Shown here: piece after piece, positions 23,880-31,834 of the stretch
How positions within the stretch are numbered: position 1 is the first letter of the stretch
How the letters are laid out: every line of letters begins with the position of its first letter
Assembly (NCBI GenBank): GCA_013289665.1
Contig: JABCZN010000021.1
Location: 1 to 64,000 of the forward strand
DNA length: 64,000 nt
Reading direction: 5' to 3'
From: Acidobacteriota bacterium
GTDB taxonomy: Bacteria; Acidobacteriota; Terriglobia; Acidiferrales; UBA7541
Made by a program: the position numbers and the translations under genes
Notes under the pieces: model-generated
Told to the model about the DNA's origin: nothing
The model's database searches: none
The model's input: the letters and a program-made list of their open reading frames with translations, nothing else

Positions 23880-26699
23880 ATGCAACGCTGGCGCTCCCTA
23901 AGCGTTCTCGTCCTTGCTGTTACGGCCGTTTATCTCTACACATTCCCCGCAGCCAATATCCCCTATGCCATAGCGGTTCTTCTTCACAGCGGTTTGGGCG
24001 TTCTCCTGACCATTGGCATTCTGTTTTTTCTTTTCCGCGGCCTCGGCCAGGAACCATTGCCAGCGCGTTTCGGCTGGCTCTTCCTCCTGGCCGGGGGGGC
24101 GTTCGGCATTATCCTCATCAAAATCGGCACGCCTCACCGCCTCAAACTCTGGCTCTATGTGCACATCGCCCTCTGCCTCATCGGCCTTCTCTTCCTCGTC
24201 CCCACCTGGCTCGCCTCGAAAAACTGGCTCAACGCTGGTTTTCTGCAGCGATCTCTCCGCTTCGCCTTGGTCGCACTCCTCATCGCGAGCATCTCCTCCG
24301 CCGCCTGGTGGGTCCGCACCATCGCCTGGAAAGATGCCTACCGCGTCAATAACCCTTCGATCGCCCCAGCCACCATGGATCAGGAAGGCGACGGCCCCAA
24401 CGGAAAATTCTTCCCCAGCTCCGTCCAGACCAAAGACGGCAAATACATCCCCTCTGACTACTTCCTGAAATCCCAAGCCTGCGAGCGCTGCCACTCCGAC
24501 ATCTACAAACAGTGGCAAAGCTCCATGCACCACTTCTCCTCCTTCAACAATCAGTGGTATCGCAAAAGCATCGAGTACATGCAGGAAGTCGACGGCGTCA
24601 AACAAACCAAATGGTGCGCTGGCTGTCACGATCCTGCCCTCCTCATGAGCGGCATGATGGATACGCCCATCCAGCAGAACATCCACAAGCCTGAAGCCAG
24701 CGCCGGCCTCAGCTGCATGATGTGCCACAGCATCGTTCAGGTGAAAAGCACCATGGGCCAGGGCGATTTCGTTCTCGAATATCCCAGGCTCCACGAACTC
24801 GCCGCCAGCGAAAATCCCGTAATCCGCAGCCTGCACGATTTCATGGTCCGCCTGAATCCGGAGCCGCACCGCCGCGTCTTCCTGAAACCCTTCATGCGCG
24901 AGCAGGTACCCGAATTCTGCTCTGGCTGCCACAAAGTCCATCTCGACCAGCCCTTCAACAACTATCGCTGGCTGCGCGGCTTCAACGAGTACGACAACTG
25001 GCAAGCCAGCGGCGTCTCCGGCCAGGGTGCCCGCGCCTTCTATTACCCTCGAACATCCATGATGTGCGCCGATTGCCACATGCCGCTCGTCCCTTCAAAA
25101 GACGAGGGCAATCTCGACGGCTACGTCCACTCTCACCGCTTCCCCGGCGCCAACACCGCCGTCCCCCTCGCCAACGAAGATTCCACGCAACTCGACGCCA
25201 GCCGCAATTTCTTGCAGGACACACAACTGAGCGTGGATATCTTCGCGATCTCGCCGGTCTCCAAAAATGAATCCTCGAGGAAGGTCTCCAGCTACCCGAA
25301 GCAGGAACTTTCTACCACCTTCGCCGTCGGCGAAGAATCCGACATCTCCGCTCCGCGTGGTCCCGCCGGCGAAGCCCGTCCCATCACCGCTCCGCTAGAC
25401 CGCGTGGGCGCCTCCGTGCGCCGCGGCGATGATGTGTTAGTCGACGTAGTGGTCCGCACCCGCAAGGTCGGCCACTTCTTCCCCGGCGGCACCGTCGACG
25501 CCTTCGACGTCTGGCTCGAACTCCAGGCCACCGACGAAAAAGGCCAGACCATTTTCTGGAGCGGCAAGGTAGAAGACAACGGCCGGGGTCCCGTCGAGCC
25601 TGGCGCGCATTTCTACAAATCCCTTCAAATCGATGGCCACGGCAATCCCATCAACAAGCGCAACGCCTGGGCCACCCGCGCCGTCGTCTACGTCCACCTC
25701 ATCCCTCCCGGCGCCGCCGACACCGCCCACTTCCGCCTCCATATCCCCGAAAGCACAGGCGAACACATCACTCTTCACTCGAAACTCAACTACCGAAAAT
25801 TCCAGTGGTGGAACACTCATTTCTCCTTTGCCGGCACTCCTGATAGAAATCAGTCCGGCGACGTGGCCAACGATCATGACGATCGCCAGTGGAAGTTTAA
25901 CGGCGACCTTCGTGACGTCTCCGCCAAATCCAAATCCATCCCTGACCTCCCCATCATCACCGTCGCCGAGGACACGAAAACCCTTCGCGTCCTTCCCCAC
26001 TCCGCCACTGCACCCGCACCAGAAGTCAGCCTCTCCAAGGACGACTGGACCCGCTGGAACGACTACGGCATCGGTCTCTTCCTCCAGGGCGATTTGAGTG
26101 GTGCCGAACAAGCCTTCACAAAAATCACCGAAATGGCTCCCGATAATTTCGACGGCTGGACCAACGTCGGCCGTGTCCGGGTCCAGGAGGGCAACACGGA
26201 AGGCGCAAAGGCAGTTCTCCAGAAAGCCCTGGCCCTCAAACCCAATCTCCCACGTGCCAATTTCTTCTACGCCCGCATCCTGAAAGAAGAGGGCCACTAC
26301 GACGAAGCCGCGCAAGCGTTGCAGTCGGTCCTGGGCCAATTCCCTCGTGATCGCGTAGTCCACAATGAACTCGGCCGCATCCTCTTCCTCGAAAAGCGCT
26401 ACGCCGACGCCGTGAAAGAATTCCAGCAAACGCTCGCCATCGATCCCGAAGATCTCCAGGCCAACTACAACCTGATGCTCTGCTACACAGGTCTCGGCGA
26501 CGAGACCCGCTCCGACGAACACAAGGAACGATATCTCCGGTTTAAAGCGGACGAATCCTCCCAGGCCCTCACCGGCGCTTATCGCCAATCCCACCCCGAA
26601 GACAACAACGAGCGCCAATCCATCCACGAACACGTCTCCGTCCCGCTCCAGACGGGAAAAGTTCCCACAGCAAAAACAGCCGCAGGAGCGGGTCGGTAA
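23880..26699 (+). CDS. Membrane-anchored multiheme c-type cytochrome with C-terminal TPR repeats
   Basis: A 939-residue protein. About four membrane helices occupy residues 5-150. Five CXXCH heme sites lie at about 201 (CERCH), 246 (CAGCH), 279 (CMMCH), 347 (CSGCH) and 396 (CADCH). A beta-rich region follows (HFFPGGTVDAFDVWLEL), and TPR repeats at about 715-880 (GDLSGAEQAFTKITEMAPDN, GHYDEAAQALQSVL, KRYADAVKEFQQTLAIDPED). The heme part resembles cytochrome c554-type domains. It is probably an extracytoplasmic electron-transfer or protein-assembly component; the substrate is unknown. ATG 23880 follows AGGGGG. It sits between two UnbV paralogs. Confidence 0.92.
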   Translation: MQRWRSLSVLVLAVTAVYLYTFPAANIPYAIAVLLHSGLGVLLTIGILFFLFRGLGQEPLPARFGWLFLLAGGAFGIILIKIGTPHRLKLWLYVHIALCLIGLLFLVPTWLASKNWLNAGFLQRSLRFALVALLIASISSAAWWVRTIAWKDAYRVNNPSIAPATMDQEGDGPNGKFFPSSVQTKDGKYIPSDYFLKSQACERCHSDIYKQWQSSMHHFSSFNNQWYRKSIEYMQEVDGVKQTKWCAGCHDPALLMSGMMDTPIQQNIHKPEASAGLSCMMCHSIVQVKSTMGQGDFVLEYPRLHELAASENPVIRSLHDFMVRLNPEPHRRVFLKPFMREQVPEFCSGCHKVHLDQPFNNYRWLRGFNEYDNWQASGVSGQGARAFYYPRTSMMCADCHMPLVPSKDEGNLDGYVHSHRFPGANTAVPLANEDSTQLDASRNFLQDTQLSVDIFAISPVSKNESSRKVSSYPKQELSTTFAVGEESDISAPRGPAGEARPITAPLDRVGASVRRGDDVLVDVVVRTRKVGHFFPGGTVDAFDVWLELQATDEKGQTIFWSGKVEDNGRGPVEPGAHFYKSLQIDGHGNPINKRNAWATRAVVYVHLIPPGAADTAHFRLHIPESTGEHITLHSKLNYRKFQWWNTHFSFAGTPDRNQSGDVANDHDDRQWKFNGDLRDVSAKSKSIPDLPIITVAEDTKTLRVLPHSATAPAPEVSLSKDDWTRWNDYGIGLFLQGDLSGAEQAFTKITEMAPDNFDGWTNVGRVRVQEGNTEGAKAVLQKALALKPNLPRANFFYARILKEEGHYDEAAQALQSVLGQFPRDRVVHNELGRILFLEKRYADAVKEFQQTLAIDPEDLQANYNLMLCYTGLGDETRSDEHKERYLRFKADESSQALTGAYRQSHPEDNNERQSIHEHVSVPLQTGKVPTAKTAAGAGR

Positions 26700-26717
26700 A
26701 ATGATTCTCTTCTCTAG

Positions 26718-26738
26718 GCCGGGGCTTCAAGCCCCGGC
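26718..26738. repeat. Palindromic GCCGGGGC element
   Basis: GCCGGGGC, loop TTCAA, GCCCCGGC, just after the cytochrome gene. A similar GGGCT-TTGG-AGCCC palindrome lies in the hipB upstream region (35050-35067). It has no T-run, so it is a repeat rather than a clear terminator. Confidence 0.6.
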
Positions 26739-26857
26739 GTAACGAACCTGGATCAGATGGGCATTAGCCCCTGTGGAAAGATGTTTCCGTGTTTTCCGCG
26801 ATGTTCATAAGATGAGCTCGATCGATTGCTCGATCAAAAACAGCGAGGACCCTCTCA

Positions 26858-27442
26858 ATGACCTGGATCAAAACTCTCCGCCTCGAAGACGACGACCGAG
26901 TCCGCGAGCTAGTCCTCAAACAACGCGAGCTCTACCCCATCGAATACTCCACCCCTGCCCCCTCCGTCGATCGCGGCTTCGAAAACAGCATTGTGGGCTC
27001 GCACACCCTCCTCCCCGACGTCCTTTTCCACTCCTTCAGCGCCTTCGGCGCGATGATGTCCCCCGATCTCCCTCTCAAGCGCTACCAGCACGAAATGATC
27101 GCCACCATGGTCTCCGTCACCAACCGGTGTTTCTATTGAATCGAATCTCACGCAGAGTTTCTGCGTCGCACCAGCCTCAACAGCGAAATGGTTGCCGCCC
27201 TGGAAAAAGATTTCCGCACCGCGCCGATCAGCGCTCAGGACAAAGCCATGATCGAATACGCGGTCAAACTCACCCGCGACGCCACCCAGTGCAGCCGCGC
27301 CGACCACGACCGCCTCCGGGCTGCAGGCTTCGACGATCGTGGCATCCTGCAAATCACCCTGATCGCCTCATGGTTTAATTACATCAACCGCGTCGCCGAC
27401 GCTCTCGGCGTAGGCCGCGAAATCCCAACGGAGACTCGATGA
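26858..27442 (+). CDS. AhpD-like (peroxidase-related) protein, probable selenoprotein with UGA at residue 94
   Basis: One frame runs from ATG 26858 to the TGA at 27440-27442 (194 residues) if the internal TGA at 27137-27139 is read through. That TGA falls in NRCFY-TGA-IESHAEF, exactly where AhpD/carboxymuconolactone-decarboxylase-like peroxidases have the second Cys of CxxC followed by Ser-His, giving Cys91-Phe-Tyr-Sec94 and His98. Family-like sequence continues without break on both sides (MIATMVSVT before; DFRTAPISAQDKAMIEYAVK and LQITLIASWFNYINRVADAL after). A hairpin at 27150-27166 fits a bacterial SECIS. The stop overlaps the ATG of the next UnbV gene. The alternative is a pseudogene or a true short product of 93 residues. 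Confidence 0.8.
27150..27166 (+). promoter_or_regulatory. Candidate bacterial SECIS hairpin
   Basis: ACGCAGA (27150-27156), loop GTT, TCTGCGT (27160-27166): a perfect 7-bp stem inside the coding frame. The apical-loop G comes after 17 bases that follow the UGA at 27137-27139. This matches the known bacterial requirement for a short stem-loop with a G at the start of the loop, roughly 16-37 bases after UGA. Confidence 0.65.
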
Positions 27443-29148
27443 ATAAACTCGCCACCGCGCTCGTGCTCTTAACCTCTTCTCTGATAGCCAGCGCACAGAC
27501 TTCCCAAACTCCAAAATCCCAGCCCGCCATCACATTCCGCGACATCACCCAACAATCCGGCATCCGCTTCCTCCACAACAATGCCGCCTTCGGCAAGAAA
27601 TATCTCCCCGAAACCATGGGCCCGGGCGTCGCCTTCATCGACTACGACAACGACGGCTGGCCCGACATCTTCCTCGTCAACGGCACCAGCTGGCCCGGCC
27701 AGCCCTCCAAACACTCCATGCCCGGGCTTTACCACAACAATCACGACGGCACCTTCACCGACGTCACCCGCAAAGCAGGCCTCGACATTGAACTGTTCGG
27801 CATGGGCGTCGCTGTCGGAGATTACGACAACGACGGCTTCGACGATCTGTTCATCACCGCCCTCGGCCAAAGCCATCTCTTCCACAACAACGGAAACGGC
27901 ACCTTCACCGACGTCACCCAGAAAGCCGGCCTCGCAGGCCCCAGGGAATTCAGCACCAGTGCCGCCTGGGTGGATTACGACAAGGACGGCAAGCTCGATC
28001 TAGTCGTCGCCAATTACGTCCAGTGGTCCATCGAAAACGACCTCTACTGCACGCTCGACGGCAAAAGCAAATCCTACTGCACGCCCGAATCCTACAAAGG
28101 CACCTCCGTCCGCCTGTGGCGCAATCGCGGCGATGGTACTTTCGAAGACGTCACCAAAAAAGCCGGCCTCGGCGATCCCACCTCCAAAACCCTCGGCATC
28201 GCCATTATTGATTACGACAACGACGGCTGGCCCGATCTCCTTCTCTCAAACGACACGCAACCCAACAAGCTCTATCGCAACAACGGCAACGGCACCTTCA
28301 CTGAAAAAGCCGTCGCGGCCGGCGTCGCCTTCAGCGAAGACGGTGTAGCCCGCGCCGGCATGGGCGTTGACGCCGCCGACTACGACCACTCCGGCGCGCC
28401 CAGCATCCTCATCACCAATTTTTCCAATCAAATGATTTCGCTTTACCATAACGAAGGCAAAGGACTCTTCGTGGACGAAGCTCCGCGCTCTGACGTCGGC
28501 CGCGCTTCCCTGCTCACCCTCGGCTTCGGCTGCTTCTTCTTCGACTACGATCTCGACAGCTGGCCCGACATTTTCATTGCCAACGGACACATCGACGGCG
28601 ACATCGAGCGCGTCCAGCCCAACGTGAAATACGCCATGCCGCCGCACCTGTTCCGAAACGCCGGCAAGGGAAATTTTCAGGAAGTCGCCAAATCGCTGGG
28701 AAAATCCTTCAACACGCCGCGCGTCGGCCGTGGCGCCGCCTACGCCGACATCAACAACGACGGCCGCCCGGACCTGCTTCTCTCGACCAACGGGGGCCCC
28801 GTCTATCTTTTCCTGAATGAAGCAACAGGCCCCGCGGCAACCAACAAAAGCCTGCGCATAAAACTGGTAGGCACAAAATCCAATCGCGACGGCATCGGCG
28901 CCATAGTCAGACTCTCCGCCGGCGGCGAAACCCAAACCCAAATGCTCCGCAGCGGCTCCAGTTACCTCTCCGCCAGCGAACTAATCCTGACCTTCGGCCT
29001 GGCCCAAAACGCCCAAGCCGACACGCTCGAAATCCGCTGGCCCAGCGGCCAGATCGACGAACTCTCCCTGGTCCCCGCAGGCCAAACCATCACCATCACC
29101 GAATCCCGGGGCCAAACCGCCTCCCGCAAATTCTCCAAGTCGTTCTAG
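27439..29148 (+). CDS. CRTAC1-family protein, FG-GAP/VCBS repeats plus UnbV/ASPIC domain, Sec-type signal
   Basis: A 569-residue paralog of the protein at 21883. The signal peptide (NKLATALVLLTSSLIASAQ) is Sec-type rather than Tat-like. Repeats include DYDNDGWPDIFL, DYDNDGFDDLFI, DYDKDGKLDLVV, DYDNDGWPDLLL, DYDLDSWPDIFI and DINNDGRPDLLL. The C-terminal ASPIC/UnbV part has GTKSNRDGIGAIVRLSAGG and IRWPSGQIDEL. A shared segment with two Cys (CTLDGKSKSYCTPESYKG) is almost the same in both paralogs. The ATG lies in the stop of the AhpD-like selenoprotein gene (ATGA), so translation past the internal UGA would be coupled to this gene. Confidence 0.93.
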   Translation: MNKLATALVLLTSSLIASAQTSQTPKSQPAITFRDITQQSGIRFLHNNAAFGKKYLPETMGPGVAFIDYDNDGWPDIFLVNGTSWPGQPSKHSMPGLYHNNHDGTFTDVTRKAGLDIELFGMGVAVGDYDNDGFDDLFITALGQSHLFHNNGNGTFTDVTQKAGLAGPREFSTSAAWVDYDKDGKLDLVVANYVQWSIENDLYCTLDGKSKSYCTPESYKGTSVRLWRNRGDGTFEDVTKKAGLGDPTSKTLGIAIIDYDNDGWPDLLLSNDTQPNKLYRNNGNGTFTEKAVAAGVAFSEDGVARAGMGVDAADYDHSGAPSILITNFSNQMISLYHNEGKGLFVDEAPRSDVGRASLLTLGFGCFFFDYDLDSWPDIFIANGHIDGDIERVQPNVKYAMPPHLFRNAGKGNFQEVAKSLGKSFNTPRVGRGAAYADINNDGRPDLLLSTNGGPVYLFLNEATGPAATNKSLRIKLVGTKSNRDGIGAIVRLSAGGETQTQMLRSGSSYLSASELILTFGLAQNAQADTLEIRWPSGQIDELSLVPAGQTITITESRGQTASRKFSKSF

Positions 29149-29150
29149 CG

Positions 29151-29212
29151 GCCGTCTTCCCATGCGGGCGCTTTGGGGTGCGGCGGCTCAGCCACCGCTT
29201 TTACCTACGCAA
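29151..29212. repeat. GCGGCCG-type dispersed element
   Basis: Begins CTAGCGGCCG and contains GCGGCGGCTCAGCCACCGC, an imperfect palindrome. A related element begins CTAGCGGCCG at 54480. It lies immediately after the UnbV stop and before the convergent hypF. Confidence 0.55.
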
Positions 29213-29305
29213 CCCGACCGGCCAGCCCCAAGAATTGCCGCTTCTCTTCCGAGCGTACTCAGCGTCTGGAGCGAACTCTGTGTTAGCTATTCTCTTTCTT
29301 AGAAA

Positions 29306-31606
29306 TCAACCCCCTACTCTCCTCCCCGCAATCACCGCCTGCCCCAAACTGATTCCCCCGTCTCCAGCCGGCACTTCCGTATGAAAAAACACCTCGAACG
29401 ACCGCTCCTTCATCTCCGCAATCATCGTCTCCAGCAGCAACGCATTCAAAAAGCATCCCCCGCTCAAGCAAACCCGGTTCAGCTCCGTCCGGTCGCGGAT
29501 CCTCTCCGCCGCGTCCACAAACACCAGCGCCAGCCCGTTGTGAAACTTCCGGCTCATGCTTGCAACGCTGGTGTGCTGTCGAATGTCCTTCAGCAACCAG
29601 TCGAACAGAGGCTTCGTTCCGATCTGCCAGGTCGCTCCCTGCAGATTCAGATCCAGGGGATAAGCCGCCTCGCTACCCGAATCCCGCGCCGCCATCTCCA
29701 GCTCAATCGCCGCCTGTGCCTCAAAATTCACAGTCCCGCGCAATCCCACCAGCGCCGCCACTGCGTCAAACAGCCGCCCGCAGCTCGACGTCCGCGGCGA
29801 ATTAATCTCCCGCTCCATCATCTGCAAAACCACGCGCAGCTTTCGCGAATCGATCTCTGCCAAAAACGGCAAGCCCAGCTTCTCCACTTCATTCCCGTAG
29901 TGTTTCGTCAGGTAACTCACCGCCATCCGCCACGGCTCGTGAATCGCCGCCGCCCCACCAGGCAGCGGCACATATTCGAAATGCGCCGCCCGCTCGAAAC
30001 CCCCATAATCTGCCACCAGCACTTCTCCGCCCCAGATCGCCCCATCCGTCCCGTAGCCCGTTCCGTCCAGCGCAATCCCGATCACTTTCCCGTCCAGATG
30101 ATTTTCTGCCATGCAAGCCACCACATGCGCGTGATGATGCTGCACGCCCACCAGCTCCACGCCCGCCCGCTCTTGCGCCCATTTCGTCGAAAAATAATCC
30201 GGGTGCAAATCGTGCGCGATCACCTTCGGCTCGGTCTCCAGAATCCGCTGCAGGTGCTCTACCGCCTCCTCAAAAAACCGGTAACTCTCCAGATTCTCCA
30301 GATCCCCAACATGTTGGCTCAAAAACGCCTCGCTGCCCCGCACCACGCAAACCGTATTCTTCAGTTCCCCGCCCACCGCCAGCACCGCCGGCATCTCCTG
30401 TTCGAGCTGCACCGCGACCGGCACGAATCCCCGCGCCCTGCGGATCTTCTGCGGCTGTCCCGCCGCCACCCGCACCACCGAATCGTCGCACCGCCGCACA
30501 ATCTCCCGGTCGTGCACCAGAAACGCATCCGCAATCCGGTTCAGTCTTCGGATCGCCTCCTCGTTGTCAATCGCAATCGGTTCTTCGCTCAGGTTTCCGC
30601 TGGTCATCACCAGGGCCTCGAATTTCCCGCCCTGAAACAAAAGATGATGCAACGGCGTATACGGCAGAAACAAACCCAAATACCGGTTCCCCGGCGCAAT
30701 TCCCGGCACAAACGCAGCTTCCGCGCGCCGCGGCAGCAACACAATCGGGCGTTCAAACGAACTCATCTGCTTCTTCGAAATCGCATCCACCACGCACAAC
30801 CGCGCCGCATCCTCCACCCGCCGTACCATGATCGCGAACGGCTTCTCCACCCGCCGCTTGCGCTCGCGCAATTTCCCCACAGCCTTTTCATTCTGCGCAT
30901 CGCATGCCAGGTGAAATCCGCCCAACCCCTTGATTGCCACCACCGAACCTTGCTGCAGCAACCGCGCCGTCTCGCGAATTGGCTCCGCCACATCCATCCG
31001 CGCGCCATCCGCCCCCAGCAGAACCACTTGCGGCCCGCAATCCCAGCACGCATTCGGCTGAGAATGAAATCGCCGGCTCGCCGGACTCTCATACTCCGCC
31101 TGGCACGCCCCGCACATCTTGAATTTCGCCATCGATGTGCGCGCCCGGTCATAAGGAATGTCGTGAATGATCGTAAATCGCGGCCCGCAATTCGTGCAGT
31201 TGATGAAGGGATACCGGAATCGCCGGTCGCGCGGGTTCATCATCTCCCGCAAACAATCCTCACAAACGCTCACGTCCGCTGAAATCAGCGCCCGCGCCGC
31301 GGCACGCATGCTGCTCGCTTTGATTCGAAAAGCCGTCTCCTGCTGCAGTTCCGCATCCCGGGGCACGATCCCTGAAATTTTCGCCAGCGGCGGAATCTCC
31401 CTAGGCAACCGCTCCAGAAATCTCTCTACGGCCTCCACCTCGCCCTGCACTTCAAGGCTCACGCCCGCCGGCGTATTGGCGATCAATCCGGTCAGCCCGC
31501 AATCATTCGCCAACCGGTATACGTAGGGACGAAATCCCACGCCCTGCACGATTCCCGTAACCTCAATCACTTTTCGACTGACACTAGTGCGTCCAGTTTC
31601 TTTCAT
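29306..31606 (-). CDS. hypF: Carbamoyltransferase HypF, hydrogenase maturation
   Basis: A 766-residue enzyme that uses carbamoyl phosphate and ATP to start synthesis of the cyanide ligands of NiFe hydrogenases. Domains in order: acylphosphatase-like (VTGIVQGVGFRPYVYRLA, residues 10-95), two zinc-finger units (CEDCLREM, NCTNCGPRF, CGACQAEYE, CWDCGP, about 110-185), YrdC-like (VAIKGLGGFHLACDA onward) and Kae1-like (HDLHPDYFSTKWAQ, VQHHHAHVVACM, GIALDGTGYGTDG, LSGGCFLNALL). All key blocks are present, so it should be active. No other hyp gene or hydrogenase is in the window, so it is an orphan here. ATG 31606. Confidence 0.96.
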   Translation of the reverse strand: MKETGRTSVSRKVIEVTGIVQGVGFRPYVYRLANDCGLTGLIANTPAGVSLEVQGEVEAVERFLERLPREIPPLAKISGIVPRDAELQQETAFRIKASSMRAAARALISADVSVCEDCLREMMNPRDRRFRYPFINCTNCGPRFTIIHDIPYDRARTSMAKFKMCGACQAEYESPASRRFHSQPNACWDCGPQVVLLGADGARMDVAEPIRETARLLQQGSVVAIKGLGGFHLACDAQNEKAVGKLRERKRRVEKPFAIMVRRVEDAARLCVVDAISKKQMSSFERPIVLLPRRAEAAFVPGIAPGNRYLGLFLPYTPLHHLLFQGGKFEALVMTSGNLSEEPIAIDNEEAIRRLNRIADAFLVHDREIVRRCDDSVVRVAAGQPQKIRRARGFVPVAVQLEQEMPAVLAVGGELKNTVCVVRGSEAFLSQHVGDLENLESYRFFEEAVEHLQRILETEPKVIAHDLHPDYFSTKWAQERAGVELVGVQHHHAHVVACMAENHLDGKVIGIALDGTGYGTDGAIWGGEVLVADYGGFERAAHFEYVPLPGGAAAIHEPWRMAVSYLTKHYGNEVEKLGLPFLAEIDSRKLRVVLQMMEREINSPRTSSCGRLFDAVAALVGLRGTVNFEAQAAIELEMAARDSGSEAAYPLDLNLQGATWQIGTKPLFDWLLKDIRQHTSVASMSRKFHNGLALVFVDAAERIRDRTELNRVCLSGGCFLNALLLETMIAEMKERSFEVFFHTEVPAGDGGISLGQAVIAGRRVGG

Positions 31607-31648
31607 GGTGTGAGCCTTCAGTGTACGGAAAAAACTCCAGAATTGTCA

Positions 31649-31684
31649 TTCAGAACCCGGTTACTCGTTCGAAGCGGTTCTGAA
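31649..31684. repeat. Inverted repeat upstream of the aminotransferase
   Basis: TTCAGAACC (31649-31657) and GGTTCTGAA (31676-31684) form a perfect 9-bp inverted repeat with an 18-base gap between the divergent hypF and aminotransferase genes. It could be an operator or a repeat relic. Confidence 0.5.
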
Positions 31685-31774
31685 CTCCCCGCCATCACGC
31701 TCTCCTTGCGCGATCTATCGGTCATCTCTTCTTAGTAGTTTTTTCTTCCGACTTCTTGGCTGTAAGCTGTTAGT

Positions 31775-31822
31775 GGTTGGCTTCAAACTGGAAACTGGAA
31801 TCTGGAAACTGACAACTAAAAA
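31775..31822. repeat. Low-complexity TGGAAACTGG-type string before a start codon
   Basis: A run of near-repeats (AAACTGGAAACTGGAATCTGG then AAACTGACAACTAAAAACC) ends about 12 bases before ATG 31835. It leaves no recognisable Shine-Dalgarno sequence for the aminotransferase. Confidence 0.6.
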
Positions 31823-31834
31823 CCACCTCCCCTC

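Noticed and set aside
27137..27139. Reading the AhpD-like gene as two separate genes or as a plain pseudogene
   Set aside because: The only lesion is a UGA at the one codon where selenocysteine is known to replace Cys in this family. No frameshift or other stop is present, and the downstream overlap with UnbV2 is intact. A pseudogene remains possible but is less economical.
29381..31282. A 633-codon plus-strand frame opposite hypF
   Set aside because: Arg/His/Pro-rich translation typical of an antisense frame; hypF on the minus strand has all its motifs.
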